NCBI GenBank assembly: GCA_032158295.1
Contig: CM063243.1
Coordinates: 17,762,302-17,826,301, forward strand
DNA from: Pycnopodia helianthoides
Taxonomy: Eukaryota > Echinodermata > Asteroidea > Forcipulatida > Asteriidae
Length of the DNA stretch: 64,000 nt
Direction: 5' to 3'
Below, in pieces: positions 46,201 to 61,200 of this stretch. Below the pieces are notes generated by a model, which saw only the letters and a list, made by a program, of their open reading frames with translations, did not search any database and had not been told where the DNA came from. Position 1 is the first letter of the stretch; every line of letters starts with the position of its first letter. A program made the position numbers and the translations under genes.

Positions 46201-49200
46201 CTTAATCCCATACTCTGTGGGCAGTGCAATCTCACTTCACGGAAAAAAAATAAACCTTTCAAATTGTACATCATTGAACCCAACTGATAATCCTCAACTC
46301 TCACAAAACAGCTGACAATCTCTTTAAAAAAAAAAGGGGAAAAAACGGAAGTCACATTCAAAGAGAAATCTCTGAAGATTGCTTTTTTATATTTGAAGTG
46401 AATGCAACCTCATGCAGTCACTCTGTAAATCAATCATGCGGACAACATGTCCTGCGGGCAAAGATGCGCGAACGGATGAGAAATAATCCGGGCGAGATTG
46501 TAAGGGAAGAGTCTTTCCAAGACACAGTGTATTGTATACGGACTGGAGAGGAGGGGGGGGGGGTTGGTGGCATCTCCATGAGGGATCCAAGGTAAATACT
46601 TTGATGGTTTTAAGGGTTTTAACGATACGATGAACAAGATCAACCAACAACAATATGAATGGACTTTCAAGTATAAACACTGACACTGAATGTGTACAAA
46701 CAAATTAATAATTTCTTAGTGTCACAGATTTGGCAAAAATCCTAAAAACATACCGTCAACAAACCCAGTAAACCTTATAGCCTTGACCTTCAAAACACTA
46801 TTACGAGGGTCGAGTGCAAGTTCATGTGAGTTTATTTGCTATGACCTAATATTGGCTGAACCCTCTATGAATGCTTTGACATTTTCAGCGAGTGGCATTG
46901 TAGTCTGATCGCCGTAAGGAGATTGATAAGTGCTTGGATTCTAGATCTTTTCATATTATACAGCCACTGAATCTATGATTTTTCCATTTCGGTCATGACA
47001 CTTGTGTCCTTGAGCAAGGCACTTAACCATAGTTGCTTCTCTTAACCCAGGTGTATAAATGGGAACTTGAGAGGCCCCCGAGACAGAATTTTGTCGGGTT
47101 AATCCCCATACGCTAATCTAAGCAGCTTGGGGTTATATGCTCCCCGGTGAGTTGAGAAAGTTAGAGGAATAGTCTAAAAGTATGTTCGATGAACAGGGAT
47201 AATAATGTTGTAAAGCGCCTTGATCTACATGTAGCTACTAACCAATTATTATTAATATAACCAAACTTTGCTTAACTTAAACCACATTAAAGGAAAATAT
47301 ATACGGCACACACAGATCCTTGTCCTCGTGTTTCATCAACTCTCCGAAATGTAATATAGGCGTCCTATATTTATTATTATTGGACACTTTGGATGCTAGG
47401 TAGCATTGTTCGCTCATTTGTCCAAACAAGGCAAGGTCGTGTCACAGCGGACAAGGTTGGTGTCTAACCTTGTTAAGAAGATTTAAAAAAAGAATTTACA
47501 GAGTGTGGGGTGGAAGAGTTTCAATGTCTATTAAATGCATTTCGTTTTAAATGCATCGTCACACCGGCTTTCTCAATTTCACTCGGCTTTGCCTCTGAAA
47601 TGAAACAGTGCAGATTTCACCTCGTGATTATGGCAATGCACTCATATGCATGTCCAATATTTGTATTATCACAGGCCTGCAGTGGGCTTACAATCTTGCA
47701 AGAAAAAATATCCAGACTGCTAACCAAATTAAACCGTGGATGTTTTAGGGAATAACGGTGTGAGGAGCCGGTCTTCACTGCGTGGTGATAACCTTGGTTG
47801 GTGGCTGGCCGCTGTTAATGGACCGAGCCGATGATGACATTAACAGGGGCCAGCCTGTTCACTTTTTGCATGGGGCCTAATCTCTTACACATATCAGTCA
47901 CTGCCTATACATATTCTCAAGAACCAGACTACGGGCTTTAAAAATTAACGGCACCATAAATAGAGATTTGGTTGGTGTTTGGCTTTATGCTTTGCATTAT
48001 GTTGGTTTCATGCGCGTACCAGCTACCTTAAATTAATACATTTTCTGCGTATTTATGTGTACGCGTGGTATGCGCGTGCTCTTGGCACCATCTGTCCTCG
48101 CCAAAAACACAAAAACAAAGCGCACAACAACACAAAGTTGACTTTTGTTAGTTCCCGCATAACAAGCACAGAGCATACGAAATTTGTACACGACAATATG
48201 CTTGGTCAGGGGCCATTTATGCACTTATCTTTATACCACATGTTAATACATCCCATGTGACCAGACTTCGACCAATAAACTCATGCATAATAAAGGCGTG
48301 CATCATGAGGTGTTTGTTAATTAATAATAAAACTATGATAGTACTTACGATGTTTCTGGAATCAATGCCAAGTGATCCAAGGAGTTGTTTACTATTGCCT
48401 GACTTTGTCCACTGGTAGCCCAAGGCGTTGGTTCGCTCTAGGTCCCTCAGGCAGCTCCAAACGTTGCCGTTCCGATCGCTGTGAAATAGAAAAAAACAAT
48501 CACAACGTTCATCTTCAACATTTTTGATTCAAGAAAATGAACAGGAAGTATAAGATTGTAAGAGGCCTGGAATTACACGGAGGACATGGCCGTTGCCCTG
48601 GTCTTGGCCTTGGTGCCCCCTTCAAAAGTTTCCCATAGAGTTTGAGATTTTCCAATGGAAGTGCCCTTTGCAAAATGGAAAAATGGCCTTGCCCTCTAAA
48701 AGATGAAATTCCAGGCCTGTTGTACCGATGATGTCTTATTTGTGCAGGCAGCTGTATCTGCTGCATCCAATGGAAACAACCCGAGTTGAAAAGATCACAT
48801 GATGAAGCTTCTGTGCTCTTAGTCAAGTTGCTGAAGGTCTACTAGAAAACAAAATAGCCCAGCTTCGAACATCAAAATACCTTCTTCTGAAAACTGCATC
48901 AACGCACATGTAGAGCTCTACATAAAGTTGAGTAAGGTGCATTCGTTGGACATTATTGAAAGCATTTTTGACCGTCCACAACGAGTCAATCATTAACAGT
49001 TTTCAGAGCACAGAAAACTCCGCTGAAAATTCACGAGAAATATTTCATAAACAACATGGCGGAGACGGACCTATCTGCTGCCACTCACTTAACACAGACA
49101 ACTTTGAAACTGTTGGCCAGACACAAAGGTCACCCAAATTTGTCTGAAGAAGAAAGACAGAGAGAGCTCCCCCGGCGACTTTAATAATCTCCAGAGTAAA

Positions 49201-52200
49201 ACAAAGTCGTACTGCATGCAAACTGTAAACAAACATAGTGTCCGCGGTCGGCGGCTAACTGAGCTAATGAAATGCCTCAGTAGCTAATAATCATGGCAGG
49301 TTTTCTAATCCAAGACAGTATCTGAATGCATACAAAGATTCCCTCCTGTTTATTGAAAGAACGGAGGGGGGGAAAAAAGAAAGAAAGAAAGACAAAAAAA
49401 TGCAGCGGCACTAAACAGGAAATGCTGAAATCAAACTTCAACAAACAAAATATGTCAAGATGGGTGATAAGCTTCAAACGCGAACAACCCGGCCCGTGAT
49501 TAACGACGGGACCTTCCCACTCGAAATCAACTTTGAGGGAAAAATCTCAGAGAGCCTGTGAAGCTTCATCAGTACTGGTAAACTCTGTAATCTAAGATTA
49601 CTGGATCACATTTCATAACTCAACGGGGCGAAATCGGACGCAGCAAGATCAATTGTGCGATATTTTCCCTCAGAGCTGTATTCATCAATGATATGATTAC
49701 TAGGTAATGTCTATATTAGGCGATGAGGCTTTGCCCCTGCAGTTAAGCAGCCGGTGGACAGTTAAAACGTCAACAACTACACATCCGAGCCCATCTATGT
49801 ATGTTGTAAGGAAGCTCTGATGCTTTCTTGCCAGGCTCTTGTTAGTCTTGTTATGTCAACCGTTTGCAGGAATGATTATTTTGAAAAGATCACCTTAATT
49901 AAATCCATAATGCTTAATCTGTCTTGAGTGTCCGTTCAAAAACCCCAACAATAACATCACAATAACAGCTGAAGATACTGTGCCTTTGGGGGGGCAGTGA
50001 CTAACACCCAAGGCAAAGAGATGGTGCAGCACGGGTAGCATAGAAAACCATCAAATAAGATCACTTGGGGGAAAAAAGTCCCCACTGAAAGACTCAGTTT
50101 TAAGAAAACTGCCAAATGCCAAAGGCAATAAAAGCACACAAACATGAAGCAGTTGTAACGCTAGGAGCGCATGATGTAAAATTTTATGCGATTTCAATTA
50201 GGCACATGTATTAAAAACTAGAGGTTCTGAATTATAGAACACCGACGGCACACCCCCACACTGTTCTCTCATTCTTTTTCGGTGGCGGATAATACAATCC
50301 GGTGAGAAAAAAAAGCCCCAAAACATGTGAACACATCTCTCCACGGCGACACCTACCTCCTGGATTATTTCAAGTTGTCAACAGTCAAGACAAGAAGCCC
50401 TCCTTTATACCCAGCAGTCCTCAAGATCTCTTCCTTTTTCTTGAACCACGGATGAAGATTCAATTTCCCAGGAGGAGTATCCCCTCCGTCCTCCTCTGCC
50501 CATCTCATCAGCTCCATTCATCCCATTCTCATCAGCATCCATCATCTTTTATTATCACATCACCATGCATGACTTCATCCTATTCCCTTCTCTCTCTCTC
50601 TCTCTCTCTCGACCAGGAGAGAGAGAGAGGGGAGCATCCTTCGCACCTTTCTCCCCTCTCAATCAGCCCCGTGAGACTCACACCGAATTATCCAAAAGTT
50701 GGCAAAGAAAACAAACTCTGTCGGGGCATCTTAGCGGCATCTTCCGCCCGGCACAATGACATAATCACTTCTTTGATGCTTGGTAGGATGAGAGATGAGA
50801 CCACCCGATGATGAAAGTCTCTTCATCGCACAGTGGATTGCCAGTCATCAAAGTAGGAGCGATAACTTCTTGTCCTCACGGGATCATAAAAAGTACGGTA
50901 TGAGCCCCCGCAAGCAAGCGAAAACAAACTAGAAAACAACATTGTTACCTCGATAACAATCTGGATTTGTATCATTCTACGATTCGCTTTAATTTTGGGG
51001 TGTCTTGTTGATATCAATCATGTAAACCATGTGGTTTGATTAACACAGTATCACATAATCAGTCGAGAAAGTTTCAATCGGATGATTCCCTAATCCATGT
51101 GTAAACTCAAACGGATGAACAAAAAATTCAACCTTGCATTGTGCATGTTACAAAAATGTTATTCACAATTCATTCAGAAGGTACGTCCGTTTCAACTGTC
51201 ACGTGCATGCAATATGAGTACCAACCACTTAAACTGACTCCCACTCCACAATCCTGATTACCCTGTTTGTTCTACAATGCGCAGATAACATTGGCCGCAA
51301 GTTATATACACAGGGTTCTGCCCACAGTGGTTGGTGCCGGAAAACCCGCTCGGCACTCGGGATTCCCCAACCCCCACTGACAGAATTTTTCTCCGTTTCC
51401 GACCACCGCACATTTTCCAAATGTTCAAATCAAACTTGCAATTTCCTTTCAAAGGGAAAAAAAACTATTTTCACCAGTTGTAAAAACGGTTTCCCGAGCC
51501 ATTAATTTTAAGTACTTCTTTGGTTTGAGTCTATTTTTTTATGATCTACCGTGTAACCGATCCATCTCGCATTGGTTTCCAAGTAAAACAATTTTCCCGC
51601 CACTAAAAAAAATCCTTGGCAGAACCGTGCACACACAATTGTTGTTTGAAATTCCAAGTCATATACATTTTGTACAGCGCCCGAGAGTTTTTCATGCGTA
51701 AGCCGTGTACTAGTTGTTGCGCACCCTAATCAGGCAAGGAGGTTGAACATTAAGGAACTAATTTCAGGCTCTGGTGGCTTACAGACCATTCCCATTCAGT
51801 AAAGTCCCCCCTCCCCAAGGAGTTACATCTTAGGAGAGATGGTGCACAACAATTAATGCAGAATTTCAAGCTTGTATAATAATACCCCTCATCTTTAACA
51901 TGGTGACTGTACTTTGAAAGGGGCTACGCTGACAAACTCATCCCAGTAATTGGCAATATCTGAGGTAAAGTACGCTTAACTTTCAACGTGTAATCCAGGG
52001 TTTTGGGGGGAAGAGTCTGGCTCCCATGGTAATAAAGACTACCGCATTTGTACATGCATTCTTGGTTTAATTTTTGTCCAATTGGATTGCAGGGAGAGGA
52101 GTGCAATTTGTCCAGTGCTGTTTAGCAGCGCTACAGTCTGGGGTTTTATCTGATTGGTTGGATTCGTGCAAAGGGCAGAAGTAAGGGCCATGTACCGAAC

Positions 52201-55200
52201 TCGCATGACAATATCCCTCGTCAAAGTTAGATTATTCCGCAAGTAAATGGGTTTTTAGCATCCTCCATACAAACTTTATGATTTGAGAAACTTTCTTGTG
52301 TAACGGTTGACGGTGGATTTAATTATTATTTTCAGTGATTGTAAAAGGTTTGCTAATTATTTATCTCAGGTCTTTGATATTCTGTATATTAGGAGCAAAT
52401 GGTAACACTGAACGTCCACACCACTGCGGTCTTCCTTCCGGTAGTATTCTGTATTTCAGGCCTGGATTTCATCTTTGAGAGGGCAAGGCCATTTTCATTT
52501 AAGATGTTCCAGTTGAACGCTGGAACATCTGGATTGACAACTCAGCGCTCTACCAACTGAGCTATCTACATGTAGCTCTATGATGGCAGTTTTGTCCCTA
52601 TTTTGTCAATTGTTCGGGGGGGGGGGGGGCAAGTCAGAAGCCATTTATCGATGAAGAGCAGTGAAAGTTTCAGAAGCACCATAGCAGTGGTCAGGTTGTG
52701 GAGGCATTTGCCTCTGTTGCCACTGTAAAGTATCAGACCTTAAGCTTTGTATTCAGACTGATATACTTACAAACTCTTTCCTTAACATCTGAAATAATTG
52801 ATACTAACTTTTCAGGTTTAAGCCGTCAGCTTTTTAAGTGTAATCAATTCGAAATGTTATCATGAAAGATGAAAAAGTACACATGGTGCCCAACAAAACG
52901 GTTCACAACATTTTTAGGCAGGTTTCGATTGGTGTCACTGAATAGAAAACATGAGCATCTGAGCTTTCCCCACCAAAGTGATGGCAATTTGCATTCTCTG
53001 GCATGGTGACTGCACTACGAAGAACTACCTGACTGACTGTTCACTAATAAGGTCTTGACACTAGACAAAGTTCAAGTGATTTTTCGTTTACCTATGTACA
53101 CTAATGTGTAAAACACGATGCTTGATGTTTCTTACAAATAAAACACTACACTGCTCCACATCAGATATATTTTTATAACATGTCTGTACACCCTCCTTTA
53201 CGCAGGTACCACAGACTGCCTCAAAGTGCCATACCTGAAACAGGCTAGCACTGGGTGCCTGGGTTTGTTCTGCTTGTAAAGCTGGTATTGTGCGGAAACC
53301 CAATCACTTATGTACTGTGGACTTAGTCTCCACACCCTCCTCAGTTGGGCAGGAGAGTGCACCGTTGAAGTTGTTCAGACAAAGTATTAGAGTCAAATCC
53401 AATCGAGTTCAACTTTGTATGTCTGAATGGTTTTTAAGATAGACCGAATCAGGTTTAACCCCCCCCCCCAAAAAAAAACCCAAATAGACCATCGAGCCGA
53501 AGGGTTTATATTAGACTACTGTGGGTTTATACAATGTAGGAAGACAGAATAAAGTTGACCGCCGATCTCAGGCCTCGATTGACACGGCGGTGGTGACGGC
53601 TACTGCCGTCAATGCCCTTGTAACTGGCCGTGGTGCCCCACGAAAAAATACTATTTTCACTGCCATAATGCCGTGCACTTTCCCCCCGTTGGCCGTCAAG
53701 CCCTTTCCCCCGTTGGCCGTCGTGCCCTTTTAATGAAAGTTAAATATTTACTTGTTTTAGTTTTCAGCCGACGATGTATCTTGTGCTTGTGACGTGTTAA
53801 TGTATACCCAGCACAATCCGCTCAACAGAAGTTGTAGCGTAAATTGTTTATGTTCAAACTATCGCGACCCTCTATCGTTTCAAACACTGAATGCACCCGT
53901 TGTACACGAACACCCGACGTCCTTAAACAAGGGACCAGTCTGTAACAAAAACCATTGACCCACAGCGGGTGCTGTTGTTTTGACTGCCCTCTTCTGGTGG
54001 ACACTTATTCAATAAACAGGCCTGTTTAATGAATCAACAAAGTAGTTTGCCTTTGGTTGAATTTTGTTTTATAACTTTCATAACTTAATGGCCTTCGTGC
54101 CTTTTTTATTTTCACATTTTGGCCTTTGTGCCTTTTTTATTTTCACATTTTGGCCTTGATGCCCTCCAAAATTTTGAATATTCAAAGGCCTAAGTGGCCT
54201 TGCCCCCAAAATAATTGTAATTCCAGGCCTGCGATCTTTCCTTCAGGATCGCTCCATAAAATTAGGCAAGCACGAAGTAGTGAAGTATGAACAAAGTTAA
54301 GTTTGGGATCCCCTGCTTGCGATTTGTCCTTGTCAGGTCACAAGTGTACTTTCTCAGTGCGAGTAATCTGTTCTTTGACGCTTCCTATCAAGGTAAATTT
54401 GATGGATTGCAAAGACTTCAGCCGAAAAAGAAACAACTTTTTAATCGCGGGTGCCATGTAGACAGCTAAATTCACAGCCCCTAATTGTTAAGGATCGGTG
54501 CACGCCTAAGTTGTGTTCCATTCCATAAAAAATTGTGACACCGTTTTTATGTAGCGGTGCGCTGGTCACGAGGAGAGCACTATACACATGGCACTTGTTT
54601 CCTTGATAACCACTTAACTGCGTAATTATTTATCGTTAGCTAAACCCCCAATGCGGAATTAATTTAAGGAAAACAATGCAAAAAAAGGATAAATGGAAAG
54701 CTATGATCAGACCCTGAATTGCTCCGAATATCCCTACTTATATCTGAGGCTGCTGTATCATCAATGTCTTCAGCACCTAGTAAACATGGCTCTTCAATTT
54801 CTGAGTCATCATCACTATCAACAGACATGAGAGAGTCTGACAATTCAAGATCTGAATCCAAAGCTTGGGTCAAAGCTTGCACACATGACAAGCGCGGTTG
54901 CTTTCGTGAAGTCGCCATATTTAGTAAGAAAACTCGCCGATTGGTGGCGCCACACACTGCCTGACTGTAACTTTGTGATGACGAGATATCTCGTCATACA
55001 AGACACGTAAGAGGGGATTACCCGGGGTCACAGAGCGTGTCTTTGACCTCATTTAAACCGCAAACTTGGTGACGAGATATCTCGTCATACGCAATATAAG
55101 GGTAAGTTTGTGATGACGAGATATCTCGTCATACGCAGTTAAGTGGTTAAAGAGGAAGAGGGCAAGGCCATTTTCTTTTTGCAAAGGGCATTTCCGTTTG

Positions 55201-58200
55201 ATGGAGTAGTTTTCCAGGGGCACCATGGCCAAGACCAGGGCAACAGAGACCGTGGCATCTGCAAAATTCCAGGCCTGCTGTACTGGGTTCATGTTGCTGT
55301 TTTGACTTCTTGAAACCGATAATAAATCATATCTCAGGTGAACACAAGGTAAACACATTTTTTACGACTGCCACCTACTGATCATAAACATTAACCCTCT
55401 GCCTGACCGTGGTAATTGATATCACCTTCCCCACATGCAATGTAAATGTGCTCATGCATGAACAATGCATATTTGTACACATGCCTGAGTGTAATCACAC
55501 TCTGTGTGTACATTACAATATAGATGTATAATATGCACACATGATGCACACGCACAGTAAAAAAAAAAGCAGCAGACCGGATACTTCATGGAGGCAATTT
55601 TTCTCTGTGCCCCGCGGTCAGTGCCTTGGTGCCCCTGTGAACTACTCCGGCAGAAATATGTATTTCCCTCATATAGCTGGTGCCCGTTCAGTGCCGAAAA
55701 AATGCCTTCCAACAACAATGTATTACGGCCTGAAGCAGTTAATATTTTGAAAATGGAATAATCAAAGACATACCTATAGCCTTGGATTCAAATCCACATT
55801 CTGTAAATCACAGATTTATGAGAGTATGGTGTAGAACACACAACATTCAGCCAAGATGCTCTACTCTAATACCCCTACATTGCTACAGTGTCATTTTTTA
55901 TCCGTGGGTCACACATCAGTCTACAGAACAACAATAAGAGCATTGACCTACATGTATAGGATTCTTGCTTTATGCATCGCGAATTTTTCACTGCTCAAAA
56001 ATCTTCGATTTTGTCAAGATTTGGGGTAGACTGTAATCCCTGGACCAGTCAATCCACCTGCCTGCACAGTGATGATCAAAGACATACATTACTAGGCAGA
56101 TAGATGTAATACACACACACCCGCACTGTGTATTCTCACAACATTAGGAGGGACTGGTTGGCCACTATGAGCATTACCATTTCAGATTCCTCGCTACACA
56201 GGTTCATTTAATATGCAGTACACTTAATTTACATTTTATTTATTTATTACCGAACGTTGTAGACCCCCACGTACATGGTGAATGAACAAGCGTACAGTAA
56301 CAACAACAAAAACAGTTTATCTTCAAATCTATCCTGGCTTTGGATTTTTCGAACAATATGTACATGTAGATAATCATCACCTTATAAGCTATGCAGACAG
56401 TCGGCCATAATGTTCAACCCACTCTGTTCTGATACCCAATTCCTGATATTTCTCTCAAGTCCTGCGTGATACCCGTTGGCATAATGTCTGCCCATGCCAA
56501 CATGGGAAATAGTGACCTGCAGTACAACATGACATTTTCTGTGGCTGGATAGGACTCGGTAAAAAAAAAACACACACAAAAAAACAGCACCCACACCTAC
56601 AGTGCAGCCGGTGTTGTTTACTGACAGGATTCATGCTTTTAGAAGGAAAAAAAAGGAGAAAAACAAATTTGCGGCAAGAAGGAAGAAATGTCAGTTGAGG
56701 TGGGTATGAAACATGCAAGTATTTGTAATTCTTAACAGCAAGTGACAACTTCTGCAATGGTGACCTAGATGCGTACAGGATTTTACACAATTTGCAAGTC
56801 TCGGTCGTATTCTAACTTCCTGGACCCAACCATATTGAGTTTTACGTTTGCGCGATTCTGTTTCTTCCCATACTTTAGGCTAACATCGTCTATCGTCATA
56901 AAAATTATACTGTATTGATGGTTAAAATTCAGACTTGGAATGTATAAAAGTAAAATGAATTTGACAAATCAACAAAGAAAACCCAAGAATAAGACTTGAC
57001 CTCCATTTCCCATTAATTATAAACAATTCAAATTTTTTTTGCCCAACTTGACGTTCACGTAATCAAACCTATTTAATGGTCAAACAAAATTTGAGTTTGA
57101 TTGACGAATGGGGTTTCAACAAATCCACGTCCCTCGTTTTAATTTTGTCTAAATGATAATTTTAACAAATTACTTGTATTTTTTTTTTTTTTAATCAATT
57201 GTGTAAAATAGCAATTGCTATGAGTATCTTTATTTATTTTCAAGAATTTTGTATAAATAGATTTGTTTTTATTTTGTAGAAAAATATAGTCTCTGTTCAA
57301 GCTGTCTCCTCGTTTTACGATACGTGTGAGACTTGTACGGATTATTGTTAAAAAGAAAACAAGCCCTTCCCTCTTAACCCATCACCCTCCTTTGTCTCCT
57401 TCTTCATTGTTCATCCCTTGCTTTTTCTGTGTGCTTTCTGCCCCTCTCTCTTTTCATCTCTTTCCTCTTTCCTCTTGACTGCTTCTGTTACACTAGTAAA
57501 CCTGCTTATGTGTGTTGTGTTGTCATTTAGCCCTCGAGAAAGCCTCCGCTACGGTCGAAACGTCAGGCCACTAACTATTTTTTTGCATTTACCATACACT
57601 GTAGGTCCTTTTGTTTGGTAAACAGTTTGCAACAGCTAACTCTATTGTCTCATAAGAGAAAGAAAAAAGACCACCCCCCCCCCCCGAAAAAAAGGAGGAA
57701 AACAAAAATCAGCTTTAAATAATCTGCTAATCCACTGATTATGAACTGAACAGATGTTCCAGACGAGACAAGGAAACAGCGATTGAAGACCCCACAAATC
57801 AGTACTGCCTTTTTCCCTGATGCCCTCAATGGAAATAAAACCAATAGGCACTCAATCCGCTGACAGAACGCTAAGCATTTTTCATTGCTCTCAATTAATC
57901 ATGCCCATCTAATTTAACGAGCTCACAGATTGGTTGTGTGGTTTGTTTAAATTGAAAACTAGCGGGAGGATTAGAATGAATGTACTCTTCGAAAAAAACA
58001 GGCCTGGATTCTTATCTTTTGAGAGGGCAAGGCCATATTCATTTTTTGCAAAGTAGAGCATTTTCATTGAAAAATCATGATGTCTATGGGAAATGCTTGA
58101 AAGGGGCACCAAAGCCAAGACTAGTGCAACAGACTCCATGGCCTCTGTGTAATTCCATGCATGCCAAAAAAACACACCACAATGTCATTCCCCTTAAATA

Positions 58201-61200
58201 ATGCCGTCTGATGTCCCCCCACATGAGGCTATCAACCACCGCATTTCCTCTCACGTGAAAATGAAAACAACGATCCAATTGACCCCCGACCTAAAATGTA
58301 GAGAGAGACTTTTTAGCTTTAATGACACGGGGAGTAAACTGGGGCAGGGAAATGAGAGAGAATCGTGCCAGCGTAATACACCATGAAACAGAGACAGCCA
58401 ACTGTCAGGAAAGATCCCAATGACGACCAGAAATGTTATCAGCGCGCTTTGGGCTTTTATTTCCCCCTATTCGTTTTGCTCATGAATCCAATTTAAGTAG
58501 GGTTCACAATCCCGTGTGGCCATTCCACGGGGGATGTTCGAACACTGTCACAATCCTGAAACCCAGATTGGAGATAACTTTAGGAATTAGCCCCCAAACT
58601 AGGCCCGACAGCAATGTCTCAACAACTAGAGAATTACAAGGAAATTCAGACCGGGAATTACACGGCGGCTGGGGCCTCCATGCCTTCTGGTAGGCCCTCC
58701 TGGTCTTGGCCTTAGTGTCCCTTCAAAAGTTTTCCATACACTTTAAGATTTTCCAGTGGAAGTGCCCTATTGCAAAATTGACAATTGCCTTGCCCTCTCT
58801 TAGATGCAATTCCAGGCCTGAAATGTAAGACTCTCACATTTTTCAACCTTTTCATAATCCTCAATTTACAGACACGTTTTGTTCTCAATATTTCTTTTAG
58901 AAATACAAACATGTACAGTGTGCAAGCTTTTATTATCACAACCATGATTGTCTTCTCTTACATAAAAACCACTAAAAGATTATAAAAATGCAGCTTTTTT
59001 TTAACGTATTCAAAATTAAAATCAATGTTAAAAAAAGTGACCTTGTACATTCCAAGGCCTTTCTGGCATGCAATATGCTACACTGGCCATATGGAAAATT
59101 TTACATTTTGTTTGATAATTTCCACATAAATTCACGAGTTATAAAAAATACTAGCTGTAACCCCTTTCTTTGTTTCGAAAGTTGATTAAAATGGTGCGGT
59201 GAAATCTCTGTAAAAATGCAAGATTTTACATTTTCCTCCATTGAGCTGCATACAAATTGTGCCTGCAGGAAGTCCAGGCTCTGTGGCTCTTCTTTTGTAA
59301 TCATATGATGTCACAGGTCACATGGTCTACAGTTTATGCTAATATTTCCCTAGCTTTGCTATACATTTTCAAATTTGATCATTTTGTGTTATTGCAAAAT
59401 CTATAGCGTACTTGGAAACAAAGAATGTTGCAGCCAGAATCTTCAAGAAAACTTTCTACTTGAAACTTGTACAGTACTTTAAAAAACATTGTATGTTGCA
59501 AAAGCATACATGAAACAGAGCTAGTAAAAGTAATAACTGATAAATTACACATACAGTGCTACGGTATGTGATCGGACTGAACAGACTTAATGCATAACTT
59601 CATGCATATAATGAATAAGATTTTTCACAAAGTGTATGAGTGTCTAAGGGGCAAGACAACCATTTGTGCTTAGATGAATGCCACATGTATAATGCGCAAT
59701 ACGGATGGCCAAGCATCGAAAGCATTCAAGTAAAATCAGTTGCCTGCGTGTACCGAGAGACTCTAATCATGCTGTAGATGATGAAACCGAGGTAGCCAGG
59801 AAAATACGCTGGCCCCAACAGTGAATTGATTATCAGGAAAATACGCTGGCCCCTACTGTGCATTGATTGTTATTGTTAGGATTATTGGTAATAATAACGG
59901 GGAAACCAAACAATTAGGGAAGTAGCCTGATATGGACCTACACAAACATAATTTTTACCATTTTGTGAGTTTGACTTTACAAACTATTTATGATCTTTTT
60001 CCCAATCTTTTTTCCCAAGTATCAGATAATAATAACAGTTGAAAAATACATATGTAAAATAAAATAATAAAAATATATATACTTTAAACAACACATAATC
60101 CGACTGGTAGGTCAAAAACTCTGATGACCACTAAATACGGTGCCAAATTCCATCTGCAAGAATTTGAAACGTCTCTAAAATATTTCAGTTTCTGGCCAGT
60201 TTACGTCATTGCAGCAGTTCAGCACTTGACTGAACAACAGCAGAGTGTACAGGACAAGCATACTTGATGACCGTGCCTGCAGGTACATTTGTATTTAATC
60301 AAAACACTAGGGCCGTGGTGCATGTAACCAGTACTCGTATCTGTAGCTTCGTGTTGGCAATCGCCAAGCGGAGACGCTGTTCACTTTCTGCATTTTAAGT
60401 GGCCGATCTCATCCCTTGATAGCTCCTCTTTTATTATTAGTGTGACTCAAGTTGACCAGTGTGGGAGGTTACTAATAAGTCACGAGGAAGGCACGCTTCA
60501 TTTTGTACTGCGTTTTGATCTTGCAGGTGTGTACAACCAAATTCTAATGAACCGGCTTGTGATTGGACCATTACATTTTTTTAAAGCGGAAAAAATACAT
60601 ACATGTAAGAATAATGGCAGCGGAGCTTCACAGCTCTGAAATTCTTGATAGTTGTTCGAAAAAACTAACAGCGTTCAATCAGGGAAAAAAAAAACGGGCC
60701 AGGAAAGAATAAAATCTTCAATTTATACTGTAAAACTTTTGATGAAAGTTTCTGAAAGTTTTTTGATGAACTGACCATGACCATGCTTTCTGTCGCCTAC
60801 CGCGACACTAGCTCCGACCATGCTTTCAAAGGCTTCAGCATAGGATCCAGCAAAGACCTATGCTATACACATCTTAAGCACACACCAACGACGACACTGC
60901 TTAAAATTTAGGGACACGTCTTTTTTTACCAAGCATGCGTAGATAAGTAGTCTTAATTCTCAAGCCGTTTATTAGCGTAATCTTGTAATGCACGATAGCA
61001 ACACACTGGTTCTTGCCTGTATTGCAGCATGCAAAGTACATAGCAAAATAATATAGACAACCATCCCATTTATGCATTTGTATTTCATACTATGCAAAAT
61101 AACATAAAAACAAACGAACACACATCTTGTGATCGACTTTTTTTTTTTAAAGGTGGTATTACCAATTTAGATATAGAGCATAGACTCGCCAAATCAGTCA

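Larger units (their letters stand above)
40967..48348 (-). other. AFTPH intron (7.4 kb)
   Basis: Contents: a GAT microsatellite near 42225-42250, AGGCCTG-family copies at 44085-44253, 45325-45475 and 45946-46122, a SINE body at 46975-47250, and an 89-codon minus-strand open frame at 44287-44556 that begins [20 protein letters not shown] and cannot be assigned. Nothing else coding was recognised. Confidence 0.6.

Noticed and set aside
50302..50811. 169-codon plus-strand open frame
   Set aside because: It runs through a CT/GA microsatellite and low-complexity Ser/His/Pro sequence, with no recognisable motif.
57528..57642. Intact hammerhead ribozyme
   Set aside because: CGAAACGTC is present, but the CTGATGA box reads CTCGAGA, so a functional core cannot be claimed.
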